Virus record (IMG/VR): IMGVR_UViG_3300027741_000023
Coordinates: 1 to 64,000 of that record
Strand: one strand, 5' to 3'
Origin: a virus
Length of the DNA stretch: 64,000 bases
In this document: positions 48,481-57,720 of the stretch, piece by piece
Layout of the letters: every line of letters starts with the position of its first letter
How positions within the stretch are numbered: the first letter of the stretch is position 1
Made by a program: the position numbers and the translations under genes
The notes under the pieces: generated by a model
Seen by the model: the letters and a program-made list of their open reading frames with translations, nothing else
Database searches by the model: none
What the model was told of the DNA's origin: nothing

Positions 48481-48975
48481 ATGAAAAAATTAGAAGAATT
48501 GTTTGACTTACCGAGATCCGACGAATTAGATTCTGAAGAACACTCACTGAGTATAGATGAAACAAAAATAGCATTAGCAGAAATTGACAGTACCATTGAT
48601 AAAATAGATTCTGCATTACCGATGGTTAGAGATTTACAAGCATCTGATTTAGAAATGGACGATTTGGCAAAAAAAGCAACTGAATCGTTTGACGAGTTGA
48701 TGTCACTAGGGATGAATGTGGATTCACGATTTGCTGCTGAAATCTTTAGTGTAGCAGGTGCTATGCTAGGGCATGCACTCACAGCCAAACAAGCCAAACT
48801 CAACAAGAAGTTAAAAATGATTGATTTGCAATTGAAAAAAGCAAATCTAGACGCCAAACTATTGGATTCAGATCGAGCACCAGCAGCACAGCCGGGACAA
48901 GGCCATGTGTTAGATCGTAATGAATTACTGGATAGATTGTTAGGCGATAGAAAGACAAATGCCAAAAAAGGCTAA
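48481..48975 (+). CDS. 16: Small terminase subunit, gp16-like
   Basis: A 164-residue mostly helical protein with the pattern of marine T4-like gp16: MKKLEELFDLPRSDE, IDSALPMVRDLQASDLEMDD, ATESFDELMSLGMNVDSRFA, AKLNKKLKMIDLQLKKANLD. Long coiled-coil regions fit ring oligomerisation. It recognises DNA and regulates gp17. It is separated from gp17 (54261) by internal-protein candidates. Confidence 0.7.
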   Translation: MKKLEELFDLPRSDELDSEEHSLSIDETKIALAEIDSTIDKIDSALPMVRDLQASDLEMDDLAKKATESFDELMSLGMNVDSRFAAEIFSVAGAMLGHALTAKQAKLNKKLKMIDLQLKKANLDAKLLDSDRAPAAQPGQGHVLDRNELLDRLLGDRKTNAKKG

Positions 48976-48978
48976 ATA
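48973..48978 (+). promoter_or_regulatory. Late promoter motif
   Basis: GCTAAATATC at the gp16 stop, 17 bases before the ATG at 48996. Confidence 0.6.
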
Positions 48979-48995
48979 TCACATAGGACACTGAT

Positions 48996-49604
48996 ATGAA
49001 AAAATTTCACCAATATCTTGCAGAATCGGAAAGAACATATGACTACAGGATCAAAATCCTGGGTGATGTGCCACCAACCTTTATCAAGGATCTTGAACAA
49101 AAACTCGAACAGTTTGACATTGTAAAAATGTCAGGCAAGAAAACTACCCCTGTACAACGTTTGTTGAAGGATTTTCCCGAAGCAGAAAATGACATGGTAA
49201 CATCCGTGGATGTGAGTTTTCGTTATCCAGCTATTGAACCACAAATACAACAACTGGCTCAACTGTTGGGATTTAGTCCCAACAGAATCCGTTTGTTAAC
49301 ACAATCATATTCAGATAGCATTGACAAGGAAATCACTGACATCCGAGCACAGAACAAGGATCTGATCGCCGATACCGATTATCCTGCACCTGATGCCGAA
49401 CAGCAAGCATTGAAGAAAGATTACTCTGCTAATCCTTATCAGCATTCGGTATTGCAAAATGCATATCGTTCAGATTTCACAGTAGCCGGTGGCAAAACAC
49501 CTCCAGCAAAAACCACAAATGACATCAAGCAAGACAACAAGAGTCCAATGACTGACGTCAAACGCATGCCACGGCCTGCTACTTTCGCAACACCAAGAGG
49601 ATAA
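48996..49604 (+). CDS. Probable virion protein with capsid-targeting-like N terminus
   Basis: A 202-residue protein beginning MKKFHQYLAESE, similar to the T4 internal-protein tag MKTYQEFIAEA cleaved after Glu. The rest shows a ferredoxin-like alpha/beta domain (YDYRIKILGDVPPTFIKDLE, MVTSVDVSFRYPAIEPQIQQ) and a disordered tail. Similar proteins accompany gp16/gp17 in marine T4-like phages. Packaging inside the head is inference. Confidence 0.55.
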   Translation: MKKFHQYLAESERTYDYRIKILGDVPPTFIKDLEQKLEQFDIVKMSGKKTTPVQRLLKDFPEAENDMVTSVDVSFRYPAIEPQIQQLAQLLGFSPNRIRLLTQSYSDSIDKEITDIRAQNKDLIADTDYPAPDAEQQALKKDYSANPYQHSVLQNAYRSDFTVAGGKTPPAKTTNDIKQDNKSPMTDVKRMPRPATFATPRG

Positions 49605-49607
49605 ACC

Positions 49608-52193
49608 ATGAGCGATTATTTTTTCTACGACTTAAACAAAAAGATGGCCGACTTGGCTAGTCAACAACAACTGAATGAGAATGCTGCCGCTGCTCCAGTC
49701 AAGTCTGTTAGAGGTCAACTCAATGAGCGTGACATGGGCAAGCACAACAATGCCACCACTGGGTTTGCTGCATTGGCCAAGAAGACCGGTGGCGGCGAAA
49801 AAGGTGCGAGAATCGCCGGCGCACAGCTGGCAAAGATGCGTGCCAAAGGACAAGTGGAAGAAGGCAGCAAGCCAGACTTCTTGGACCTGGACAAAGACGG
49901 CGATCGCAAAGAGCCAATGCGTTCAGCAGCTGGCAGCGCCAAGAAAGGTGTGGCAAAAGGCTCTGTTGCCCAACTGCCAACTCGCGGTGCGGATTATAGC
50001 AAGTATGACACTGACCATTTAAAAATGATGTTGAGACCAGGTATCTTACATCGTGATGAATCGAGATTCAAAGCATTGATTCGTAAAGAATTACAAAAGC
50101 GTGAACAGCAAGGTCAGCAAGGTGTGGCGGAAGGCATGTGTTCTGCATGCAATTGCGATCCATGCAAATGCGACAGCGTGGATGAAAGTGCATTCCAAGC
50201 AGCCATTGGCAAAAAGAAATACGGCGATCAAGGCATGAAGGCGCTGCAAAAAGCCGGAAGAGATCATGCCAGTGCTAGCACTATGAAAAAGATTCGCAAC
50301 AAATATGACAAGTATGATGAAAGCATAACAGACGAAGGCAACGCTTTCTCGGGTGCAGTGGCCAAGGCCAAAGCCAATGGTATCCAACCTGGTGAAAAAG
50401 TCCGAGTTGGCGGCAAACAGTATCCATTGAAACAAGAAGGCGTCATGGATGTGGTTAAAGCAGTTGCACCTGGTATAAAAAAAGCAGTTGGGACAGGAAT
50501 GGCATTAAACGCCGTTGGTGCATTAGAATCATCCAAGGGCGGCATGCCACAAACTCCCAAGCAAAAAGCCTTTGCCAAACTAGCACCTCCTGTGGACAAA
50601 ATCACGTTTGCTGACAAGATTGTTGGTGCCAAGAAAGAAGTTGATGAGATGTTAGGCGACGTAGCGGCCATGGCTATGAAAAAAGCTGTACGCGGTCGTA
50701 ATCGTGACATGGAAGAAGGATTCGTAGATGACGATCCCTTTAGCCGCAAATCAAGCACCGGTGGTAGAATTGATACCACCCGTGCAGGTGTAACACGTCA
50801 CCACGCAGGCAAGAGTTACAGCGGTGCCGGACATGATGCAGGTGCCGATGATGCGCCAAGTGGTGCAGTGGGTCGACGTAAGGTTGGCGCTGGTAAAGGC
50901 ACAAAAATTGGTGCCAAAATCAACACTGGAAAATCTAAATTGATGACACGCGAAGGTGACATGGATCCAGCAGATCAAGGTGAGTACGATCAAGAAGGCG
51001 AAATGGCCAAAGACAGTATCAAGACTGTGGTACGTCATGCACAGGCCCTGGAAAAGATCCTTGGCGACAACGATAACTTGCCAGAATGGGTGCAGTCCAA
51101 GCTGGCCAAGATTGAAAGCATGATGAGTGCTGTGGATGACTACATGCAGAATCAACAAGGCGATGACCAGGGCAGCGACGACATGGAAGTGGACGAAGAG
51201 TCTACCAACAAGCGTGACAACCGTGCCGAAAAAGCTGGTAAGCGAGTTGCCAAAGACATCGAGTACGACGAGAAGAAAAAAGATGGTATCCATGGCAAGC
51301 GTCGTGACAGTGAAGACAGCAAGGCCGAGCGTGCCGGTAAAAAAGTTACCAAAGACATTGAATACGACGAGAAAAAAAGCAAGAAGAAAAAAGAAGTAGA
51401 CGAAACCACTAGTTCTGGTTCAGTAGCTACTAGCAGTGCAGCACCCACGTCGGGCGGCGGAACCAGCTACGGCAAAGGCATCTACGACAGCATGAATCGT
51501 GAAGTAGAAAAAATGATTTCTGAATCCATGAGCATAGACATGAGCATGAACAACGACAGCCACGGTGGTCCTACACAAAGCATCACGGTTACTGCCACAG
51601 ACGAAGATGCAATGTTACTGGCCAAAATGCTAAGAGCAGCCGGCATTGATCAAGGCCATGATATCAGTGACATTCACAGCATGACTAGCAATGATTCAGA
51701 CATGTATGCTATCCATGACATGGACAATGACATGGGCCAACAAGAATCTTGCCCTGCATGCGGATCTAGTTCATGTGGATGCGAATCCGTGGACGAAGCC
51801 TACGGTGATACTGACGCTACCAACAACGATCCAGACTACCCTACCAATCAAGAAGGCACCGATGATGCCATGATGTACAGCGGCGGATTGAATGGCCCTA
51901 AATCAACTGGTCAAACTACTGTTCCTGTGATTGCCGGACAAGATGACCGCATGGGATACGAAGGTACTGATGCACTGCGTCGCATGATGGAAATGGCTGG
52001 GCTTACAGAAGCCGCTGCTACTCCTCAAGACGTGCCCGAAGATCCCCCAACTAAACCTGCTGCTAAAGCATCTGCATCTAAAACAACTACAACTAAACCA
52101 CCAGTTAAATTGGCTACTCCACAAGCTGTTGACGATCCATCAACAAAGATCAAAGAAAGTCTGTTGACACAATTGCGTAACTTTAAGTATTGA
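49608..52193 (+). CDS. Large low-complexity head-linked protein
   Basis: An 861-residue protein rich in Lys, Asp, Glu, Gly. Features: DLDKDGDRKEPM near 100 (calcium-loop-like), Cys clusters CSACNCDPCKC near 177 and CPACGSSSCGC near 716, each followed by SVDE, and a 34-residue tandem repeat (AEKAGKRVAKDIEYDEKK / AERAGKKVTKDIEYDEKK) near 540-590. QLNE and VAEG sites resemble prohead-protease cuts. No enzyme domain. Probably a processed internal or scaffold-like virion protein. Confidence 0.5.
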   Translation: MSDYFFYDLNKKMADLASQQQLNENAAAAPVKSVRGQLNERDMGKHNNATTGFAALAKKTGGGEKGARIAGAQLAKMRAKGQVEEGSKPDFLDLDKDGDRKEPMRSAAGSAKKGVAKGSVAQLPTRGADYSKYDTDHLKMMLRPGILHRDESRFKALIRKELQKREQQGQQGVAEGMCSACNCDPCKCDSVDESAFQAAIGKKKYGDQGMKALQKAGRDHASASTMKKIRNKYDKYDESITDEGNAFSGAVAKAKANGIQPGEKVRVGGKQYPLKQEGVMDVVKAVAPGIKKAVGTGMALNAVGALESSKGGMPQTPKQKAFAKLAPPVDKITFADKIVGAKKEVDEMLGDVAAMAMKKAVRGRNRDMEEGFVDDDPFSRKSSTGGRIDTTRAGVTRHHAGKSYSGAGHDAGADDAPSGAVGRRKVGAGKGTKIGAKINTGKSKLMTREGDMDPADQGEYDQEGEMAKDSIKTVVRHAQALEKILGDNDNLPEWVQSKLAKIESMMSAVDDYMQNQQGDDQGSDDMEVDEESTNKRDNRAEKAGKRVAKDIEYDEKKKDGIHGKRRDSEDSKAERAGKKVTKDIEYDEKKSKKKKEVDETTSSGSVATSSAAPTSGGGTSYGKGIYDSMNREVEKMISESMSIDMSMNNDSHGGPTQSITVTATDEDAMLLAKMLRAAGIDQGHDISDIHSMTSNDSDMYAIHDMDNDMGQQESCPACGSSSCGCESVDEAYGDTDATNNDPDYPTNQEGTDDAMMYSGGLNGPKSTGQTTVPVIAGQDDRMGYEGTDALRRMMEMAGLTEAAATPQDVPEDPPTKPAAKASASKTTTTKPPVKLATPQAVDDPSTKIKESLLTQLRNFKY

Positions 52194-52194
52194 T

Positions 52195-52374
52195 ATGACA
52201 CAACAGTTTCAAACATACGCAGAAACCATGAGTAGGCTGGCAGAAAGACATCCGCCGGCACCTACACCTCAAGAGGTGCGTAACCAACCTGTGATGATTC
52301 CTGGAGTGTTCAGTCAGACCACAAATCTGTTCCGTCCTGTAAACATGGCAGATCTAAATAAGGATAACAAATAA
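52195..52374 (+). CDS. Small 59-aa protein in the late operon
   Basis: An uninterrupted frame from ATG at 52195 to TAA at 52372-52374. It begins MTQQFQTYAETMSRLAERH and ends NMADLNKDNK. It starts one base after the preceding stop and its stop shares one base with the next ATG, so spacing supports a real gene. Its last third contains the next gene's late motif. Function unknown. Confidence 0.65.
   Translation: MTQQFQTYAETMSRLAERHPPAPTPQEVRNQPVMIPGVFSQTTNLFRPVNMADLNKDNK
52355..52360 (+). promoter_or_regulatory. Late promoter motif
   Basis: TCTAAATAAG with AAGGA following, 13 bases before the ATG at 52374, inside the small gene. Confidence 0.5.
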
Positions 52375-52658
52375 TGGCCATGATCCAAGTAATCAAAGAC
52401 ACACCAGGCAATGTTTTGTGGACCACAGACAAAGCCCAGATCAATTCTGAAAGCAACAATGTTACCTATCAAGTATTTGCTACTGCCTTGGGCAACGCCG
52501 CTGCTGTGGGTAATCTATATTCTAATGCAGTATCTGTGCCCAATGGAACCATCCAGGAAATTTATGTGGGTGCAGGCAACTATTTGACCATAACAGGCAA
52601 TAATTTTACAGCCGTGGCATTGGGCACTCAAAGTTCAGCACAATACAGCGTGTTCTAA
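52374..52658 (+). CDS. Small beta-rich protein
   Basis: A 94-residue protein of predicted strands (IQVIKDTPGNVLWTTDKAQI; NLYSNAVSVPNGTIQEIYVG; NYLTITGNNFTAVALG), Ig- or jelly-roll-like, no Cys. Likely a virion surface or packing protein in the late operon; function unknown. Confidence 0.55.
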   Translation: MAMIQVIKDTPGNVLWTTDKAQINSESNNVTYQVFATALGNAAAVGNLYSNAVSVPNGTIQEIYVGAGNYLTITGNNFTAVALGTQSSAQYSVF

Positions 52659-52660
52659 TC

Positions 52661-53035
52661 ATGCGAGCCAATGAGTTTATCGCCGAAACTAGAACAATAG
52701 GCCGGCTCAGCAAAACAAAAAGTTATGCCACAGTAGGCCTGCACAAATTTGTTGATCCCAATCGAGCCGATCGAGTGTATGAACTGAATCGTATCATGAT
52801 GGCAGCAGCCAGCACCGACGGAACTTTTGTTCCTGACATAGATGGTGAATCCTGGGCTGGTCGCTACAACATTTCCGCACCTTACACCGAAGAAGAACAC
52901 AACATGCTGAAAATGGCATACAAAGCCATCGGGTCAGAAGTTGAGGATCTCAACCACGGTGACCTTCGCAGCCTAGAAATCCCCAGCACTAGCACAGTGA
53001 GTCCGGTAAAGGCGTTTAAAGGATACAAGCGATGA
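52661..53035 (+). CDS. Probable internal head protein A
   Basis: A 124-residue protein starting MRANEFIAET, nearly the T4 capsid-targeting tag (MKTYQEFIAEA), with the cleavage-type FIAE. It ends SPVKAFKGYKR. The middle contains VPDIDGESWAGRYNI and helical segments. It overlaps the next, related gene by four bases. Packaging with DNA and injection are inferred. Confidence 0.55.
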   Translation: MRANEFIAETRTIGRLSKTKSYATVGLHKFVDPNRADRVYELNRIMMAAASTDGTFVPDIDGESWAGRYNISAPYTEEEHNMLKMAYKAIGSEVEDLNHGDLRSLEIPSTSTVSPVKAFKGYKR

Positions 53036-53424
53036 GAGCCAGAGAATTCATCACTGAGGACCTAGCACACTTGCCAGCAGAAATAGCAGAGCCCTTGAGA
53101 TATACCTATGTGTTGCCCGGTGTGAATGGTAGCGATCCCTATGGCTCGTATAGATTGTCGGTGGCCATGGCTCGGGCTAGATCAGATGCTGGTCAGCAGG
53201 ACGGTGTGAATGATTTCATGATTCCGTGGACATCAGAAACTGCGTTTGGGGAACATGCTGTGATATCCGGCATGGACGAACAAGTGATACCCATCATTGA
53301 TCAAGCATTAAAGATGACCAATACTCCAGGCGGCAAACAGATGGTATCAACACCTCAAAGTTCGGAACCAGCCTTTGTAGACAAAACAAGTCCGGTGAAA
53401 GCCTTCCGGGGCTACCCAAGGTAA
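53032..53424 (+). CDS. Probable internal head protein B
   Basis: A 130-residue protein starting MRAREFITED and ending SPVKAFRGYPR, the same ends as its neighbour while the middles differ (YGSYRLSVAMARARSDAGQQ; WTSETAFGEHAVISGMDEQV). Shared ends with different cores suggest modular internal proteins. Confidence 0.55.
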   Translation: MRAREFITEDLAHLPAEIAEPLRYTYVLPGVNGSDPYGSYRLSVAMARARSDAGQQDGVNDFMIPWTSETAFGEHAVISGMDEQVIPIIDQALKMTNTPGGKQMVSTPQSSEPAFVDKTSPVKAFRGYPR

Positions 53425-53430
53425 TCACAT

Positions 53431-54240
53431 ATGAAAAAACTTTTAGCAATCTATTTAATCTTTCTCGCGGCCACAGCAAATGCTTGGACACAACGCCCAC
53501 CACAGGACATTAGAACCTGTGCCGTGCATGCTCCTTATGGACTGCCTGCTACCATAGCAACACAATCAATCTGTAGACAAGCATATCTCGTGGGCTACGA
53601 TGCAGCTGCCAAGATACCCAGATATGTCACATACACACTGATACCACGAAACGCATTAGGTTGTGTGGCAAGGACCAATGCGTTCGCTAGTGATCAATCA
53701 GTGCCCAGTGGTGCCACACCCGATGACTACGCCGGCACCGGCTACGACAAAGGCCATATGAGCCCAGACGGTGACCTATCCTGGGATCCACAGGTGGAGT
53801 TTGAATCATTTCTCATGACCAACATGGCACCACAAGCAGGTAGTTTAAATCGTGGTATCTGGAAACTGCTGGAAACAAGTGTGAGAGGCTGGGCTGTGCA
53901 GCACAACAACAGTTTCACCATCTATGTGGGTGCCATATACAACGCACAAGACAAGCGAATTGGCTCAGGTGTAGTGGTGCCACATGCGTTCTACAAGATC
54001 GTGATCAACAACCAGACCAACGAGATCGCAGGCTGGATGTTTCCACATGTGCCACCTTACCCAAATCTGGGCAATGACTTGACTCGTTTCCGTGTGCCAG
54101 TGGAACTGATCGAACGAGAATCTAGAGTGAACTATGCATTTCCGCTCCAAGCAAAAGAACTCAACCCAGGATCAGAATGGACAGTGGACTTTGGCCAACT
54201 CACACAAGCCAAAAGAGCCAAATGTGGTCGATCCAAATAA
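53431..54240 (+). CDS. Secreted DNA/RNA non-specific endonuclease
   Basis: A 269-residue protein with a clear signal peptide (MKKLLAIYLIFLAATANA, cut before Trp19). The NUC/EndoG-type active site is visible: YDKGHMSPDGD with catalytic His109 (DRGH in many relatives) and FLMTNMAPQAGSLNRGIW with the metal-binding Asn. The mature protein would act in the periplasm or outside. Position in a late operon near gp17 suggests a role in host DNA breakdown, blocking incoming phage DNA, or nucleotide supply. Confidence 0.8.
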   Translation: MKKLLAIYLIFLAATANAWTQRPPQDIRTCAVHAPYGLPATIATQSICRQAYLVGYDAAAKIPRYVTYTLIPRNALGCVARTNAFASDQSVPSGATPDDYAGTGYDKGHMSPDGDLSWDPQVEFESFLMTNMAPQAGSLNRGIWKLLETSVRGWAVQHNNSFTIYVGAIYNAQDKRIGSGVVVPHAFYKIVINNQTNEIAGWMFPHVPPYPNLGNDLTRFRVPVELIERESRVNYAFPLQAKELNPGSEWTVDFGQLTQAKRAKCGRSK

Positions 54241-54260
54241 ATCTCGATAACTAACTGACT

Positions 54261-55832
54261 ATGGCAACTGCAACCGAAACGGTGCTGATCAAGGCACCAC
54301 ACCGTCGTCAGAAATTCACAGAAGATGAACTGGACGAGTTCTTGAAATGTGCTGACCCCGACACAGGTCCGCACTACTTCATGGACAACTTCTTCTACAT
54401 TCAGCATCCCACACAGGGCAAAATGCTGTATCATCCCTTTGAATATCAAAAGAAACTGATTGATACCTATCATCACAATAGATATTCAATCTCCATGATG
54501 CCGCGACAGACTGGAAAGTCTACATCAGCAGCAGGTTACATCTTGTGGTACGCTATGTTTGTACCAGATTCAACAATCCTAATTGCAGCACACAAATATA
54601 CCGGTGCTCAGGAGATTATGCAGCGTATCCGCTTTGCTTACGAACTATGCCCGGATCACATCAGAGCAGGTGCTACCAACTACAACAAAGGTTCCATAGA
54701 CTTTGAAAACGGCTCACGTATTGTATCAGCTACCACAACTGAAACAACTGGTCGTGGTATGAGTATTACCTTGCTGTACGCAGATGAGTTTGCGTATGTG
54801 CGACCTACTATAGCATCTGAGTTTTGGACTGCCATGGCACCTACACTGGCCACTGGTGGTAAAGCTATTATCACAAGCACACCCAACTCAGACGAAGATC
54901 AGTTTGCATACTTGTGGAAAGGTGCCAACAAGTGTGAAGATGAATATGGCAACCCCACTGAACTGGGCATGAATGGATTCAAAGCCTATCGCAGCTACTG
55001 GGAAGAACATCCAGATCGTGATCAAGCCTGGGGCGACTCCATGCGAGCACAGTTGGGCGATGATCGATTCCGTCGAGAGATGGGTTGCGAGTTTATTATC
55101 AATGACGAAACATTGATCGCTCCTGCTAAACTGTTGGATTTACAAGGACGGGATCCCTCACACAAAACTGGACAAGTTCGTTGGTTTGAACCCATACGCA
55201 AGGATCAAGTATACGTTGTGGCATTAGATCCTAGCTTGGGAACAGGTGGAGATCCTGCTGCTATACAGATTTTTGAAGCCAACACCACACGGCAAGTGGG
55301 TGAATGGCGCCATAACAAAACACCTATTCCTGAACAGATACGCATCTTGGCAGATATCATCAAGTACATATACGACACTGTAGGCGATGACAAAAGCATT
55401 TACTATTCAGTAGAAAACAATACCATTGGTGAAGCAGCATTGATTTCTATTGCTGAGTGGGGTGAGGAAAACATCAAAGGGTATTTCCTTAGTGACACTG
55501 CTTCTGCTGGACCGCGTAGGTTTCGCAAAGGATTTAACACCACAAATAAAACCAAGCTGGCTGCTTGCTCCAAACTGAAAAATCTAGTAGAATCAGGAAG
55601 AATGACTGTTAACAGCAAGAGTCTGATTAGTGAGTTTAAGAACTTTGTGGCACACGGCACTAGTTATGCAGCCAAGCCCGGAGAGACCGACGACTTGATT
55701 ATGGCCACTATTCTAGCTGTTCGCATGCTTACTGTACTGCAAAGTTTCTATGCTGAACTAAGCACACACATGCGAGATCATGGTGAAGAAGTGATCGAAC
55801 CCATGCCATTCATCTCTGTAATGATGCGCTAA
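54261..55832 (+). CDS. 17: Terminase large subunit gp17
   Basis: A 523-residue protein. ATPase: Walker A MMPRQTGKST near residue 78, Walker B TLLYADEFAYV near 168-178, coupling motif ITSTPNS near 205. Nuclease: VVALDPSLGTGGDPAAIQIF near 318 with catalytic Asp, then YSVENNTIGEAAL and TDDLIMATILA near 483-493. It pumps DNA into the prohead. A weak late-like TAAATC lies just before. Confidence 0.9.
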   Translation: MATATETVLIKAPHRRQKFTEDELDEFLKCADPDTGPHYFMDNFFYIQHPTQGKMLYHPFEYQKKLIDTYHHNRYSISMMPRQTGKSTSAAGYILWYAMFVPDSTILIAAHKYTGAQEIMQRIRFAYELCPDHIRAGATNYNKGSIDFENGSRIVSATTTETTGRGMSITLLYADEFAYVRPTIASEFWTAMAPTLATGGKAIITSTPNSDEDQFAYLWKGANKCEDEYGNPTELGMNGFKAYRSYWEEHPDRDQAWGDSMRAQLGDDRFRREMGCEFIINDETLIAPAKLLDLQGRDPSHKTGQVRWFEPIRKDQVYVVALDPSLGTGGDPAAIQIFEANTTRQVGEWRHNKTPIPEQIRILADIIKYIYDTVGDDKSIYYSVENNTIGEAALISIAEWGEENIKGYFLSDTASAGPRRFRKGFNTTNKTKLAACSKLKNLVESGRMTVNSKSLISEFKNFVAHGTSYAAKPGETDDLIMATILAVRMLTVLQSFYAELSTHMRDHGEEVIEPMPFISVMMR

Positions 55833-55835
55833 ATA
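55830..55835 (+). promoter_or_regulatory. Late promoter motif
   Basis: GCTAAATACT at the gp17 stop, four bases before the ATG at 55840. Confidence 0.5.
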
Positions 55836-55839
55836 CTAT

Positions 55840-57717
55840 ATGGCACAAAATTCAATCGCAAGCGAACTCAACAATCTCTTAATCACACGTGATTTTGACG
55901 TTGACGCACTCAGTACCAAGACCGGAAAGCCCGCTGTAAACGAGCGCGGAGTTCCTGATGTTTCCGAAGCAGACATGTTTAGCTTTGACTGGGTAGGTCC
56001 TACTGGCAAAAACTACGGAACTATGGTAATTCTGCTGGATCAAAACGGCGGAATGACTGTGTACTTTGGCGACAATCTAGGCCGCACCATGGACCCAGAA
56101 GATAAAAAAGCCTGGTACGGTGATCCGGAAGCAGGTGAAACAGGGTTCTTAGAACAACTTAAAAACTTTGCCATCCGCACTAGTAAAGTGCGTGGTGGAT
56201 TCAGCTTGGACAACATCAGCAGACTCAAGTATGCCATTGCTGGCCAAGCAGCACTCACAGAGAGTTTTTACGGCACACGCAAGATCAGTTACTCAGGTGA
56301 GCCAACTGATGCTAGACTAATGATCAAGCATTCTAAACCCATAGCGGAAGGCGACAAGCGTTATCGCTATGTGGAAAGTTTGTTTATTGAAACTGCCTTA
56401 GGTGAACGATTCCGTTTGCCATTTCGTAAGTTAGCTGGTGGTCGAGCCATGGTAGAACATGTGCGTCAAGGTGGCAACCCCTACGATCCTCGTGGACAAC
56501 ACATTTCTGAAACAGTAAGCCAACTCAACACTCTGAGTCAGTTTCGCAGAGCACAGCAGGGTCGTGTGTATGAAGGATCTGCTGCTAGTTTGGTAACAGA
56601 AACTGATCAATACTATCAACGACTCAATCAAAATCTAAAACACATGTCCAACAGTCGTGGCTATCACAAGTATTTTGAATCATGGCAACCGGCAGAGATC
56701 AGTGATTCTGATATGGTTGTAGAAGATCTACGCAGTATGTTTATTGAAACACGTATTGATCCTAGAATAGAGCAAGCATTGCCCATGCTAGCAAGAATAC
56801 AGAAAGAAGCACAGGCCATGAAAGAAGCTGAAATATTTGAATCATGGGCAACCAAACTGGTAGAAGGAACATGGATAGTGCCTGAAACTCCTGAACAAAT
56901 TGATGAACTCAAAATGTGGATGAGTCAGCCGCAACCACTGGGACCTGATGCGGAAGATGTAACAGATGTGTTATACAGCTTGATTGGTGATGACGCATTG
57001 TTTGATCAACTGAGTGCCATGGCCGAAGAGGACCCCACAGCAGATTCAGTACCATTGGTGCAGGCCTGGATTGATAGAAATGCAGATCGTATTCCTGAAC
57101 TTGCCGAATTGGTCACTGCCCTACAACAACCAGCAGACCCAGTAGCCGAGCCAGTGCCAGTTGAGGAGCCAATGGCCGAGCCAGTGCCGGCAGAAGCCCC
57201 GCCTCCGGATCAAGTGGCACCTGTGGCAGAAGGTGACAATCCGGATACATTTGAAGAAGAAGTAGATGAGGATACTGTGAGTCCACGGTTTGCCGGCGTG
57301 CAACAAACACAGCATGACGATGGTAGCAAAACTACAGACTATTCAATGGGTCCTTTACAAACTACAAAGAAAGTAGATGCACAAGGTCGTCCACTCAAGA
57401 CCACAGCAAGTTATGATCTAGGAGTTGGCAAGATTGGTCAGGAGCAAGATCACGCAAGTGGAATTCGAACCACAACTGCAACTCCTGCAGATCCCAATGC
57501 AGACCCTAATACACTAATGCCCACTAGTGCAATTGCTGCTGCGAGAGGTGTTGATCCAAATAAATTTGCAGATTTTCAAGTACAGCAACAACCTGTAAAA
57601 GAATGCAACTACACCATGGAGAATCATTACTGTCCAGTACATGGTCTGGCAGAATGCTCCGACGGCATCTACGAAACACAATTGGCAAGAATAAAATTAT
57701 TGAGTTTGCTCAAATGA
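55840..57717 (+). CDS. Large conserved phage protein, probable virion component
   Basis: A 625-residue protein. N-terminal alpha/beta region (MFSFDWVGPTGKNYGTMVIL, GGMTVYFGDNLGR), helical middle (~270-400), an acidic Pro/Glu-rich linker (~430-490), and a C-terminal Cys/His element ENHYCPVHGLAECSDG. No enzyme motif. A separate late motif and a terminator bracket it, so it is its own transcription unit. Confidence 0.5.
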   Translation: MAQNSIASELNNLLITRDFDVDALSTKTGKPAVNERGVPDVSEADMFSFDWVGPTGKNYGTMVILLDQNGGMTVYFGDNLGRTMDPEDKKAWYGDPEAGETGFLEQLKNFAIRTSKVRGGFSLDNISRLKYAIAGQAALTESFYGTRKISYSGEPTDARLMIKHSKPIAEGDKRYRYVESLFIETALGERFRLPFRKLAGGRAMVEHVRQGGNPYDPRGQHISETVSQLNTLSQFRRAQQGRVYEGSAASLVTETDQYYQRLNQNLKHMSNSRGYHKYFESWQPAEISDSDMVVEDLRSMFIETRIDPRIEQALPMLARIQKEAQAMKEAEIFESWATKLVEGTWIVPETPEQIDELKMWMSQPQPLGPDAEDVTDVLYSLIGDDALFDQLSAMAEEDPTADSVPLVQAWIDRNADRIPELAELVTALQQPADPVAEPVPVEEPMAEPVPAEAPPPDQVAPVAEGDNPDTFEEEVDEDTVSPRFAGVQQTQHDDGSKTTDYSMGPLQTTKKVDAQGRPLKTTASYDLGVGKIGQEQDHASGIRTTTATPADPNADPNTLMPTSAIAAARGVDPNKFADFQVQQQPVKECNYTMENHYCPVHGLAECSDGIYETQLARIKLLSLLK

Positions 57718-57720
57718 CAT

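Noticed and set aside
50264-51293. Minus-strand frames opposite the large low-complexity head protein
   Set aside because: Antisense of Lys/Asp/Glu-rich codons; no start signals and no recognisable domain.
54238-54243. Late promoter motif before gp17
   Set aside because: TAAATC lacks the final A and lies inside the preceding stop; kept only as a weak possibility.
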